Source: Epithemia pelagica (taxonomy: Eukaryota; Bacillariophyta; Bacillariophyceae; Surirellales; Surirellaceae). From it: 64,000 bases of DNA. The stretch lies in contig OX337228.1 of the NCBI GenBank assembly GCA_946965045.2, positions 3,472,001-3,536,000 of the forward strand, given 5' to 3'. Below the pieces are notes generated by a model. It did no database searches. It worked only from the letters and a program-made list of their open reading frames with translations, and was not told the origin of the DNA. This document shows, in pieces, positions 50,106-60,458 of the stretch (position 1 is the stretch's first letter; each line of letters begins with the position of its first letter). The translations under genes and the position numbers were made by a program.

Positions 50106-50885
50106 TTAAACGTGGTCACTTCTGGGCTCGTTGTGGTAATCAAGTTGAATCGGAGACTCAGTAACAGAGGTAGCTTCTTCGTTGCCGTTGTGGTCCTCAA
50201 CTAGGTGGTTCACTGGTTGGGTGAGTAGAGGGAAGATAGTGGCACGGAAGTCCTGGTGCAACTTGATAACGTGGATGAAACCAACGTAGTCGTCGAGACG
50301 GGTAGTCAAGGTAGGAAGAGGTTGGTTAGTCTTGTTCACGACCCAAATGGTATGGAAGTAATTGACCGGACGCTGGAAAGTAAGGAAGCGTACCCGAAGG
50401 CAGCCTGATGGGGTGGTCGATAGGGTCGTCGCTATGTATCGGTAGCTTGGAGATTGGTATAGCAAGTCTAGGAGTCGTTGGATATCCTCTAGGTCGACGA
50501 CGGGTTGGACGGACTCGAACGAGACCTCGTGTTCGAGCGTCGAACGGATGTGGTCCGGGTCGCTCTGATACTCGGATGGCTCGCGGAAGTAACGGAGGTG
50601 CGCGTTGATGAGACGGCTCGTACGTCGGGTGCGAGTTGGGTTCGGGCGAGGAGGTGTACTCGGTCGGGGTGCAAGGGTGTTCGGCGGGCGATTCGGGTCG
50701 GACGGCGGAGGGACGACTTGATCGGGAGTCTGGAACGGATTAGGCGCGCTAGCCTTCTCCGGGGAGTTAGAGGGCGTCTCGATGAGGAATTCGCCAGGGT
50801 GGACGGCAATCTGCTGTGTTGGGTCACCACTCTGCTGGAAAGCGTTGTAGATCCGACGGATAGGAGTATTGGAGTCACTGGACAT
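50106..50885 (-). CDS. Extra 259-residue ORF of Copia-3, homologue of the Copia-1 ORF
   Basis: Same place, length and frame relation as 1274-2053. N-terminus with TPIRRIY, proline/arginine-rich middle ending in TRRTSRLI, then a more ordered region with VDLEDIQRL, RFLTFQRPVNYFHTIWVVN, PLPTLTTRLDDYVGFIH and RATIFPL. No family recognised, no membrane segment. Conservation against the Copia-1 protein is strongest in the C-terminal 160 residues, so that part is the likely functional domain. Confidence 0.75.
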   Translation of the reverse strand: MSSDSNTPIRRIYNAFQQSGDPTQQIAVHPGEFLIETPSNSPEKASAPNPFQTPDQVVPPPSDPNRPPNTLAPRPSTPPRPNPTRTRRTSRLINAHLRYFREPSEYQSDPDHIRSTLEHEVSFESVQPVVDLEDIQRLLDLLYQSPSYRYIATTLSTTPSGCLRVRFLTFQRPVNYFHTIWVVNKTNQPLPTLTTRLDDYVGFIHVIKLHQDFRATIFPLLTQPVNHLVEDHNGNEEATSVTESPIQLDYHNEPRSDHV

Positions 50886-50910
50886 GAAAACTTCGGGGAA
50901 ATGAGACAGG

Positions 50911-50924
50911 TGAGACTGTTAATC
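50911..50924 (-). promoter_or_regulatory. Primer-binding site of Copia-3, fits tRNA-Asn anticodon arm
   Basis: Minus strand GATTAACAGTCTCA abuts the 5' LTR without spacer and equals 1238-1251 of Copia-1 in all 14 bases, while the sequence beyond it differs. Confidence 0.65.
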
Positions 50925-51690
50925 TAGTAGAATTCCGTCAGTACACGCTCTAGAAGAGCCACAATCGATTACCAACTGATACCAAGGTTTTCCACGGGTC
51001 AGAGAACAAAGGAAACCCAAGGGTTCTATCGTAGGGATAGTCAGGACACTGAAGACGTGATGATATGGTAATGTTAATGATTGTGAGCTTACTACTAGGT
51101 TTGGTGTGTGAGATTTCCATTCTTGTTGTCGATCGTGTGAAATAGGTTCTTGGCGGTGATAGGTCTGGAATGGTTGGAGTTGATGTATGTGAGGTATATA
51201 ACATGTATATGTGCTTGTATATCATATACAGCCTCAACGATTCTTGGCTAAAGTTGGTATATGTAGTTTTGTTGGCGCGTCCTTGTTTGCAATCTTGAAA
51301 TAGTGGGAACGATGATATGGTCTCGCGTGATCGTGATTCGTGCCTTGTGTACTTAGACCGTTGGGTCGGATACACGATCGCCACGCTCGGATGATTCTTG
51401 CGCGCATCTTGACGAATTTGGGCGCGCACGCTTAGGGCATAGGTGAGGCTCGGATGTTCAACGGATGATCATCCGTTGATGGGATATCAAGACCAAAGTT
51501 GATTCTTGATAGCACGTTCGTCAATCTGTTCTCACTTTTTGGTATATGCGACCGAAATATAGGTTGAGCTAGCGCAAAGCTAGGTATGTAGTGTGGATGT
51601 AGGTGATGTAGGTGATGTTTGAAGCCACGGGACTCGACTAACCGATGAGATGCCGAACCTAACCGATGATTTTCGGTGAGAGTTCTACTA
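50925..51690 (-). repeat. Copia-3 5' LTR
   Basis: Starts TAGTAGAACTCTCACC and ends GGAATTCTACTA on the minus strand; TAGTAGAA/TTCTACTA is a perfect 8-bp terminal inverted repeat. Internal blocks match the Copia-1 LTR. Confidence 0.9.
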
Positions 51691-52290
51691 CATCGCTCCC
51701 CACACATTCTTGAGCACAGGGTATTTCTCCCTGATAACCGCCTTGAAGCTCGCTATTTCGCTTCGCGTTGGCAATCTCACCTCGGCGTCCGGATGGTTCT
51801 GGAGGACTTTGACCAGAAGACGACGCCCAAAGCGCAACCAAACAGAAACTGGGTTCGCAGTCATCCCAAAGATGACCTGCAAGGGGATCGTTGAACCACG
51901 AGTACGCGTCCAGGCGAGCAGTAATCCTAGACATATCGTTGCGTCTATTTGCCGTTTCCGTCCTGTTCTCCCAGTTTGTCGAACGCGTCTCATGTGAAAC
52001 TTTTTGTTCGCTTTCTGTGGATAGGGACTCCAACTGTTAAACAGTGGCGTGAACAGCTTTAGCAGACTCTCAAATGACTCATGATCAAAGCCACACAAAG
52101 CTATCAACGAGGGGTCATCGCCACTATTGTAAAGTCTCATGAGCGAAGAGTATTTTGGATGTTGGAGAGCAGCGCGACGAATCCCTCCCGAACGATTACG
52201 AACACGCTGTGCTTCCTCAAGACGAAGCTTCTTCTTCTTCTCCTCCTCCTCCAGGAGAAGAAGGATCAATGCATCGTCGTCTTCATCCAT
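51691..52290 (-). pseudogene. Harbinger-type transposase, N-terminal part
   Basis: Starts at ATG 52290 (the frame is open a little further upstream from a TTG without ATG). The N-terminus is rich in Glu/Lys/Leu; then FDHESFESLLKLF and TRGSTIPLQVIFGMTANPVSVWLR, which match the helix-turn-helix region of PIF/Harbinger transposases. The last codons GAM are followed by Copia-3, and the chain resumes at 43468 with MDGLKV. The CATCG duplication lies on the ATG codon of this junction. Confidence 0.85.
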
Positions 52291-52473
52291 GGTATTACAA
52301 CAACAAATATTACTACAGGTTAGTCCAAAAGAGGATGACGATGAGGCCGAAAGGCGTGTCGAGGTGGAGGGAGTCTCGCGGGGGAAAATGGCGCGACATG
52401 CCAATGCATATATATGGTTGTGTATATCCTATAACGTGCGTTGGGTTGTCCAAAGAATGACACTGGTTAGGTT

Positions 52474-52573
52474 TTATGACTTACAGTAGCAGTCATCGTC
52501 TTAAACTAAAAATGTGTTTTCCGAACGTAAATGTAGGATTTATGCTTTTTTGAGTTTATGACTTACAGTAGAG
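52474..52573. repeat. Two direct copies of TTATGACTTACAGTAG, 82 bp apart
   Basis: Copies at 52474-52489 and 52556-52573 (the latter with GAG added) are inverted relative to 39607-39624. The duplicated end may be a subterminal transposase site or the trace of a nested related element. Confidence 0.55.
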
Positions 52574-52582
52574 ACCCACTAT

Positions 52583-54151
52583 TGGAGGAAAACGGTTTGA
52601 CCTAAATTCCTAAAAATCCTATTCTCAGCTCCAAATCGTACGACGTTCAGACGCATTAGGCCTCCAGTTTAGGTACGAAAGGCCTCAAGTTTAGGGTTTC
52701 GACTGCTCTCATCTTTTGGAAGCAGTCGAAAGACCTAAACGATTCCTAAACGATTTGGAACCAAAATCTCCATCCAACGGCTCACAAACTTTGCCATGTC
52801 GCCTTCCAAATCTTCTTCTTGCCGCGCTATCATCCATCAATATGACAGCTTAGCACTTTAGGTTTCTGCAGTTGCTGCTGTTGGTGTGAGTCATGCGGTG
52901 CATGTTTTGGGAAGTGAATCAGTTGATTGGTGGATTGTGATTCTCTGCTTGTCTTATCAAAACTCACCCAATCCACCTTGGTTTCGCTTGTTGTTCACAG
53001 AATCCTTGCCACTTAAACAGAAGAAAAGTTCATTGATCCGAAGGAACAAAATTTTGTTCTCCAGGACTGGTGGCACTGGTTTGGTCTATTCCGTACTGAT
53101 GTCGCCTTGGCTGCGCAAAGGACTGAATTTTCGTCGGAACAACAACAACCATAGAGGGAGAGCATCCTTCGAACCAACAACCAACCAAGCCAACCTACCG
53201 TTTGACTACCCGTGAAGCTCAATGCGCCATCACTGTCGACTGCTGGTGGTGCTACAGACTTCCACAATGCGGTTACGGCGTACTTTCAAGCTTTGCCAAC
53301 ATGGCTCAGTCAATCCTTGCGCCAAGCTTATTTTGTTTGGTCCAAACCATGGTCTTGTTTCTTTGGGTGCATTGGCAACTATCGCCATGATAGATTCATC
53401 CTTATGGTCGTGGCTATGCTTTTTGGCTGCTCTTGTGGGAGGCAAGTGGGCAACAGGGACTGTCACGTGACTTGTAACGCTCGTGGCCAGTGGTGGTGTC
53501 TTGCACTGGGCTCTGCAACAGCCTTCTCAATGGCAACCGTGCCTGGCTACAGACCCACATCACAAATCATCCAATCGCAGCAACGGGGCAGATGTGGAAA
53601 GCACTACTTCCTCATCTGATCTGTTGACAGAAAGCACTGTTGACAGGCCGAAAGCCTACCGTACAGTCGACGCCGATGTATATCAAATCATGATGCTCCA
53701 TGAGCAGGACATGACTAGTAATAAATAGAAACTTCATTAGTTCTATTCTAGCATGCTTTCTATAGAAAATTACTTCTTCTGCTGGATGGCTTGGCAAACG
53801 ACATCAAGCTTGTCTCCCATTGCATCAATACACTGCATTGTAGCACTGTAAGTCTCTGCAGCTGGGACTACAATACAGCCGCAGTGGTCAATTCCTGTGC
53901 CGCCATCATATCCTTGATCTTCTTCGCTCGGTTTGATCTTCCGTCGGCATTGTTCGGGGAAAATGGGATCGCATTGACAAATTCTCGTGAAGCATCTTCT
54001 GACTTCATTCGGAACCTACATAGATGTGCTAGCTCCTACGACGGTCAGACTACGAATAAGTTTAGGTTAAAAAGGGGGTCAACACGTTTTGTCCTAAAAT
54101 CCTATTTGAGGGGAAGGAGTTTAGGAGTTTAGGACAAACCGTTTTCCTCCA
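52583..54151. mobile_element. Non-autonomous TIR element (1.57 kb), flanks TAT
   Basis: TGGAGGAAAACGGTTTG at 52583 continues to CCTAAATTCCTAAA; the inverse at 54151 back to about 54121 matches with two mismatches over about 31 bp. TAT lies on both sides (52580-52582 and 54152-54154), a possible 3-bp duplication. Inside the left arm there is a hairpin with an 11-bp stem (52697-52707 with 52721-52731, core TTCGACTGCT). No transposase is encoded. A hydrophobic coding remnant lies at 53222-53728. Confidence 0.65.
53222..53728 (+). pseudogene. Possible captured coding fragment inside the TIR element
   Basis: Two ORFs in the same frame (53222-53470 and 53483-53728) are parted by a TGA. The first holds two hydrophobic segments (LVSLGALATIAMID and LWSWLCFLAALVGG), the second a Ser/Thr-rich tail that ends YRTVDADVYQIMMLHEQD. 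It reads like the end of a membrane protein with a cytosolic tail, but no family is recognised. It could be a gene fragment picked up by the element or chance. Confidence 0.25.
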
Positions 54152-54311
54152 TATACCTGATCGTGACCCAACAGCGACTATGCATGAATATGGCGCTAGG
54201 AGTTGCTTCGGTAGCTACCGGCCATGTGGCCTAAATAAACTAGGAGTAGGAGTACAATATCCCTTTTTCTACTCCGAGCTAGTAGGAGTAAAGGGTAGCC
54301 CCCCCTCAGAA

Positions 54312-54416
54312 CGAGAAAGGGTCGCGTTCATAAGCGAAGGTTTAGCGATAGATAGCTCCTCTAAGTTGGAGGTGCCTAGTAGTCACTCTTTATGTTTTTG
54401 TATCATCCACACCACG
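54312..54416 (+). repeat. Copia-D 5' LTR (105 bp)
   Basis: Starts CGAGAAAGGGTCGCG and ends TCCACACCACG; equal to 60459-60563 but for one C/T. It lacks TG..CA ends. CCTCTAAGTTGGAGG forms a hairpin in the middle. A sequence resembling an initiator-tRNA primer site (TGGTTTATCAGA, 54423-54434; usual TGGTATCAGA) follows after 6 bp. Confidence 0.75.
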
Positions 54417-54867
54417 CTATTTTGGTTTATCAGACCCAATGACTCTGAGCTGAAGAGGAAGAAGAAAAGGAGCTAAGGGCACAATGGCCTGGGAAGGTCA
54501 AGAAATATCCGGATCGGACTAAGTAGGTCCATGTGATCCGCCCAAGGATCTAGTCTCGTTGAATATCTGACTTGCAACGAAGCCAGACCGGACTAGTGAG
54601 GGGTGTGGTCTGCTACTGCGCACACCCTGGGCAATGGCGGACGCGCCAGTTCTTTGCCGTTGAAAAGAGAAAGCCTGCCATGCGACCATGCGTTTTATCC
54701 ACTTATGTGGCGCGGGACGATAATGCAGCTGTGCACGCTCTCTACCTAGGTGATCGCTCATGTATCTACTTCAATGAATGAATGAAGGTACGGTGCGCAC
54801 GACGCACACAGTTCCGAATACTGGAAAGTCTGAGAGAGTCCATCAAGAAAGATCATCTATTTGAACC

Positions 54868-56352
54868 ATGGCAGCACCCGATGCCGCAGCTCTGCTCCAA
54901 GAGCTAGATGACTACTGGTTGAATACGTTACAGATTCAACAGCAAACAGTTGGAGATGCTCTGCATGCTCAGGGCTTACTGTCAGCGAGCGACTTCCTCG
55001 GCTTGACGGAAGAAGACGTCGCCGAAATTTGCAATAATGCAAGGAAGCCAGGAGGAACTGTTCCGAATCCAGCCTTTAACCCGTTGAACCCGGTTGTCGG
55101 TATAGCCCCTACCATTACGAATCCAGGAGTGTTAGTGGGCCATGTAATCGAGAAGCGATTGAAGATGATGAGATACTACATTCATCATTTGATGAAAGTC
55201 TCACATCCTTTTGACCCTGCTGCACCTGCCTCATCGCTACCAAATCTTCAAGACCTATATCGATTCAAGGAAAGTGAAGACGAGTACAAGAACAACGACA
55301 TTGAACTGCCCGAGAAGCTGACTGCAGTTGAAAATATCCGAACCGTACTGGAAGATTTGGACGATTACTTCGAAAGAAAAAGAGGAGTAACTGGCATTCC
55401 ATTGGCCGCTTACACTCGTCCACTCAACACAGTACCACCTCTGAATCTTGATCCGGGCTATGGTCGGCCAAGTATTATCCAAGAGCTTGTGCGAAGAGCA
55501 CCGCACACAGGACCAACAGCCCTAACCGACAATGAAGCAGTATGGGACGCAGTCAGGCATGTAACCCATGATGGACCTGGATGGGGCTGGGTACAGATGT
55601 ACAGCCGTAACAGGGATGGCAGAGGAGCCTACAGAGCCCTCAGAAATCACTACTTCGGAGATGCCTATCAGACTCGTTTGCGAGCAAAGGCAGACCAAAC
55701 GTTGGAAACGAACTATTACGACGGCTCAAAACGTAACTTTACCTACGAGAAATATATTGAGTCCTTGCAGAAGGCCTTTTCTGATCTCGAATCCACAGGA
55801 GAATTCGTGAGTGAAGAAAGGAGGATCCGTATTCTTCTCACGGGTATTCATGATACGCGACTTGAGAGTGCCAAGAATCAGATCCTAGCATCCCCAAATC
55901 TCCGAATCTCGTTTGAGGTGGCATCAGGTTATCTTGCAGAAGTACTAGACAACAAGGTTTCCTACAGTGCTACTACAAGAAGGGCCAGGATTTCCGCTAT
56001 CCAATCAAGCGGCAACAAGAAAAACAACAAAGGGAACAATAAGAATACCCCGACCAAATTCGATCCGAACAACCCTAACAAGTACTATCCTTACAAGTTA
56101 TGGGTAAAGCTCACACCTGAGCAACAACAATTGGTTCGAGACTCGCGAGACAAGCAAAATAGCAGTACCAAGAAACGTACTGCATCAGGGGTAAACTCGA
56201 GCAAGAAGAAAAGGAAGAATAATGACGGCTCATCGTCAGCAACAGATACGACAGAAGATTCGACAAGTAACGGAGATGACTCCTCTGAAGATAGAGAAGC
56301 TAGCATTGGTGCTATCATGAGCCAAAGGAAGAAGCGAAATGACCGAGTCTGA
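54868..56352 (+). CDS. Copia-D Gag, 494 residues
   Basis: Intact ORF from ATG 54868. N-terminal helical part with LTEEDVAEICNNARKPGG, a motif typical of diatom Copia Gags; capsid-like middle with AYRALRNHYFGDAYQ, then YEKYIESLQKAFSDLES and RIRILLTGIHD. There is no CCHC knuckle; instead YPYKLWVKLTPEQQQLV followed by a lysine-rich tract (KKRTASG.., KKKRKN) that could bind RNA. It ends in TGA at 56350-56352, after which pol continues in another frame, so Pol would need frameshifting or a separate start. Confidence 0.85.
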   Translation: MAAPDAAALLQELDDYWLNTLQIQQQTVGDALHAQGLLSASDFLGLTEEDVAEICNNARKPGGTVPNPAFNPLNPVVGIAPTITNPGVLVGHVIEKRLKMMRYYIHHLMKVSHPFDPAAPASSLPNLQDLYRFKESEDEYKNNDIELPEKLTAVENIRTVLEDLDDYFERKRGVTGIPLAAYTRPLNTVPPLNLDPGYGRPSIIQELVRRAPHTGPTALTDNEAVWDAVRHVTHDGPGWGWVQMYSRNRDGRGAYRALRNHYFGDAYQTRLRAKADQTLETNYYDGSKRNFTYEKYIESLQKAFSDLESTGEFVSEERRIRILLTGIHDTRLESAKNQILASPNLRISFEVASGYLAEVLDNKVSYSATTRRARISAIQSSGNKKNNKGNNKNTPTKFDPNNPNKYYPYKLWVKLTPEQQQLVRDSRDKQNSSTKKRTASGVNSSKKKRKNNDGSSSATDTTEDSTSNGDDSSEDREASIGAIMSQRKKRNDRV

Positions 56353-56405
56353 CATAGAGTCAGCACGGTAGCAAGTGAAATAACTGCTATGACGGCAACG
56401 TGTGA

Positions 56406-59400
56406 ATTGGCCTTGGAGATGTCTGTCTGGTTCTATATACGACAGGCAAAGCAGAAGTTAGTGGATTTACGAATTCACTTGGAAGCATCAAAGAAACTCC
56501 AATCATCACTGGAGTAGTCGCCTATGACGACCCCAAATCAAATGAAACATACCTCTTATATTTTCATCAGGCCCTCCATCTGCCGATGATGAATAAATGC
56601 TTGTTAAACCCCAACCAGATGAGAGAAGCAGGAGTCAAAGTGAATGACGTTCCTCTAAAATATATCAAGAGTGAGGACAGGAACAGTCACTCGCATTCGA
56701 TCATAGCTCCTTTCTCAGATGAAAGTGACCATCTTGTCATCCCATTCGACTTAGTTGGTGTAATGAGCTCCTTCACAGTAAGGAAACCAACTTGGGATGA
56801 AATCAAGAATATAGATCCGAGCAACAGGATCCATATGACTAACGACACACCGGAGTGGGATCCGAATGACTTGGCAGATGCCGACGAAAGGAAACTCCGT
56901 GTCGATTTAGAAACAGATACAATTCGAAAGAAAGAATCAAGAGACTTGCATCAAAGGATGGCCCGAATGGTTCGGGTAAACACAAGGACGATCGCTGATT
57001 TGAGGCATCGTCGAAAGGGGACTGTGGACCCTGTGACTCTATCAAGAAGATGGGGAATAGGCATTCCATTGGCTGAGAAGACTTGTTCGGCCACAACGCA
57101 ATTGGGAGTACGAGACTTTACTGACTCCATTGGAAGCAAGAGATTACGCCATACAGCGTATCAGCTAAAGCATAGACGGTTAAGAGCGGACGTCTACACA
57201 GATACCCTCTTTTCAGACGTCAAGTCACTTGGTCAGAATACATGCGGACAAGTCAACGCGACAGATTTTGGATGGGTAGAGTTCTATCCCATGCAACGAA
57301 AGAAGGATGCACATAAGACACTTGAAAGAGTATTCAGTGACTATGGCATCTTTAAAAGTGTCATACCTGACAATGCACCTGAGTTAACAAGCGGTAACTT
57401 CAGAAAGACGGCGCACAAGTTCAGCTGCCGGATCAAACCAATTGAGGCATACACTCCTAACCAGAATCTGGCTGAAGCCAATATTCGGGAACTAAAAAGG
57501 ATGTATCGCCGTGAAATGAGAAGGACTAATTGTCCCTCAGTCCTCTGGGATCACTGCCTTGAACTAATGGCAGCAAGGCGATCTCACACAGTCTTGTCGA
57601 CTAGTCCATTCAATACCGGTCCACCCCTAACTACGTTGACAGGGGACACACCCGATATTTCCCACTTAGTGGAACATCGGTGGTACGACCCGGTTTGGTA
57701 CTCCAATCCTGGGTTTGAAGGTCGAAAGTTGGGACGATGGCTCGGACCTAGTCGAAGCGTGGGTCAAGCCATGAGCTCGAAAGTCCTAACTGATGAAGGG
57801 AAGATTATATACAGGACGTCGGTTTGGCCCCTGTCTTCGGAGAAATCACACGATGAAACCTTCACAGCACAGCGGGAACAATTTGATGCTAATTTAAAAG
57901 CCGTATTGGGTGCAAGGTTTGAAGGAATGCCGATAGAACAAGGAGAACCCGATGAAGATGGCACGGATACTCCTTTTTACGACGCATATGAGGATGATGA
58001 ACAGGAAGATGTCCGGAAGCCTGACCTAGACCAATACAAGACAGATTCCTATGACAAGCTCATTGCAGCGAAAGTCATGCTACCTTTAGGAGGATCATTG
58101 CGTCAGGGGCAGGTCAAGCGAAGGAAAAGAAATGCAGACGGCAACCTCATTGGACGACCTTCAACGAACCCTATTCTAGACACGACCATGTACGAGGTCA
58201 AATTTCAAGATGGTCACGTGGAGTCTTACACGGCAAACCTTATCGCGGAAAACATCTACGAACAACTTGACGAAGAGGGCAATAAGTATCGGCTCCTGAG
58301 CAGTATCGTTGATCACAAGAAAGATGCATCCGCCATCTCTATCTCAGATGGTACTTTCCATTGGAACGGGAGGGAGCATAAGAAAAGAACTACCAGAGGT
58401 TGGTCATTGTGTGTCGAATGGAAAGACGGGTCAACGTCTTGGGAGAAGTTGCAAGATCTCAAGGAATCCAATCCCTTGGAAGTAGCGGAATATGCTGTAG
58501 CCAACCTTATAGACAAGGAGCCAGCATTTGCATGGTGGGTCGCTTTTGCTCTGAAGCGACGGGATCGACTGATCAAGGCGGCCAAGTCGACTCGATATTT
58601 CCGCAAATCACAAAAATACGGTATCGAACTGCCCAAAACAGTAGAAAGGGCGTTGGAGATTGACCGAGAGACCGGTACTGATTTCTGGGCCAAGGCATTG
58701 CAACTTGAAATGTCAAAGATATTCCCAGCAGTAAAGATACTGGATGAGGGAATGCCACAGCCCGTTGGTCACAAAGTAATCCCCTGCCATATCGTATTTG
58801 ACGTAAAGATGGACTTTACGCGAAAGGCAAGATATGTTGCAGGTGGCCACAAGACTGGAGAGCCCGAAACACCGACCTATGCGAGCGTTGTCTCCAGGGA
58901 AAGTGTGAGAATTGGGTTCATGTTGGCAGCATTGAATGGAGTGGACGTGACGGCCGCAGATATAGCCGGGGCTTATCTCAATGCCCCATGTCACGAAAAG
59001 ATTTGTACACTCTGCGGTCTCGAATTTGGAAAAGAGTACGAAGGACGTTACGCAGTAATAACAAAAGCGCTCTATGGCCTCCAAACCAGTGCATTCGCCT
59101 GGAGAGAGCACCTGTCCACAACTCTACAAGAATCGTTGGGATTCAAGCCCTGCAAGGCTGACCCTGACGTGTATTTGCGACCAGCAAAGAAACAAGATGG
59201 TTCTTTATATTATGAACTCGTCTTCATTTATATTGACGACGTACTCGTAATCTCGCACCGGGGACGTGAAATCCTCAACATGCTTGACCAGCATTATCTA
59301 TTGAAACCGGACTCAATAGGTCCACCCAAGATTTACCTTGGAAACGAAGTTCAGACTTTTGACATCGACAACGACGTATCTAAACGGTGTTGGGCATTGA

Positions 59401-60308
59401 GCTCAAAGAAATATGCCACTGAAGCCATCCGTAATGTAAAGATTTGGCTGGAAGAAAGAGACATGATGCTCAAGACAAGAGTAGCAGGTGTACTCCCATC
59501 TGGATACAGACCTGAATTGGACACGTCGTCCTACTGTGACCAAGAATGACAATCTTTCTTTCAACAACAGATTGGAGTTCTCCGATGGCTAGTAGAACTC
59601 GGAAGGATTGATATAACAACAGAGGTCTCAATGTTGGCTGCTTATTTGGCTGGTCCAAGAGAAGGACATGTACATGCTCTCCTTCATGTTTTCGCTTACA
59701 TCAATCAATATGACAGGTCGCGATTGGTGTTGGATCCATCATATATTGTCCATGGGGAGGAGCCATTGGCAGATTGGTCCGGATTCTATCCCGATGCAAA
59801 AGAAGAAATTCCACCCGATGCACCTGAACCATTGGGTAAACCGGTACAAATCACTGTCTTCGTTGATTCTGATCACGCGGGTGATTTGGTGACTCGTCGT
59901 TCAAGGACGGGAGTCTTGGTCTTCTTAAATCGTTCGCCAGTAAATTGGTATTCAAAGAAGCAGACAAGTGTCGAAACTTAGACGTTTGGTTCTGAGCTCA
60001 TGGCCCTGAAAGTGGGTATCGAGATGACCAAGGGTTTGAGATACAAATTGAGGATGTTGGGTGTGCCTCTGGACGGTCATGCACACATCACAGTTGATAA
60101 TATGTCGGTGGTACAGAACAGTACCAGACCAGAATCCATCCTCCGCAAGAAATCGAATGCAATCGCCTATCATTTCGTAAGGGAAAATGTCGCAAACGGA
60201 GTATGTCGAATTGCATATGAGCCATCAAAGTCAAATCTTGCCGATCTCTTGACTAAAGTTCAGACCGGCACAGAAAGGAAGCGGCTAGTGGAGATGATCT
60301 TGTACTAA
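56406..60308 (+). pseudogene. Copia-D Pol with two nonsense codons and broken protease start
   Basis: The pol frame is open from 56406. Residues before the first ATG at 56586 are clearly protease (GLGDVCLVLY, then ETPIITGVVAYDD, HQALHLP), so the domain began upstream and was shifted near 56403; the catalytic Asp region is not readable in this frame. Then integrase (YTDTLFSD, PDNAPELTSG, AEANIRELK), reverse transcriptase (ADIAGAYL, YIDDV near 59229) and RNase H (FVDSDHAGD, VDNMSVV, NLADLLTK). Stops at 59547-59549 (TGA in place of the Trp of Copia-B) and 59979-59981 (TAG in place of Ser). The frame ends with TAA at 60306-60308. Confidence 0.88.
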
Positions 60309-60446
60309 GTGCGTTTCCCACTGTTGGAAAACAGGTTTGGGTACGTCCTGCAGTCAGATGATGAAATGATCTTTAAGCAGGTCCAGTTGGAATGGATAGA
60401 AGGAGAAGGAGAAAGTGCATGATTACGATAGTTAGGGACTATCGAA

Positions 60447-60458
60447 TCACGAGGGGAC
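60447..60458 (+). other. Polypurine tract of Copia-D
   Basis: CACGAGGGGAC ends at the 3' LTR; Copia-B has GTGAGGGGACC at the same place. Confidence 0.6.

Larger units (their letters stand above)
43469..51690 (-). mobile_element. Copia-3: full-length Copia LTR retrotransposon, minus strand, relative of Copia-1
   Basis: 8222-bp element with 766-bp LTRs, the same primer site, extra ORF, CATCCGGGT boxes and intact gag-pol as Copia-1. The LTRs differ at three positions: 43674/51130, 44019/51475 and the terminal base 44234/51690. This suggests a young, slightly older insertion than Copia-1. It splits a Harbinger-type transposase ORF, in the sense orientation of that ORF. Confidence 0.93.
39607..52573. 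mobile_element. PIF/Harbinger-type DNA transposon with nested Copia-3 and MITE (borders tentative)
   Basis: The core is a Myb/SANT-like ORF (41505-42851, plus) and a convergent DDE transposase (42877-43468 plus 51691-52290, minus), the standard two-gene layout of PIF/Harbinger elements. CTCTACTGTAAGTCATAA at 39607-39624 is inverted perfectly at 52556-52573, which I take as candidate ends; a third 16-bp copy lies at 52474-52489. Without Copia-3 the span is about 4.7 kb. A clear 3-bp duplication was not found (only TA is shared), so the ends need checking. Confidence 0.5.
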
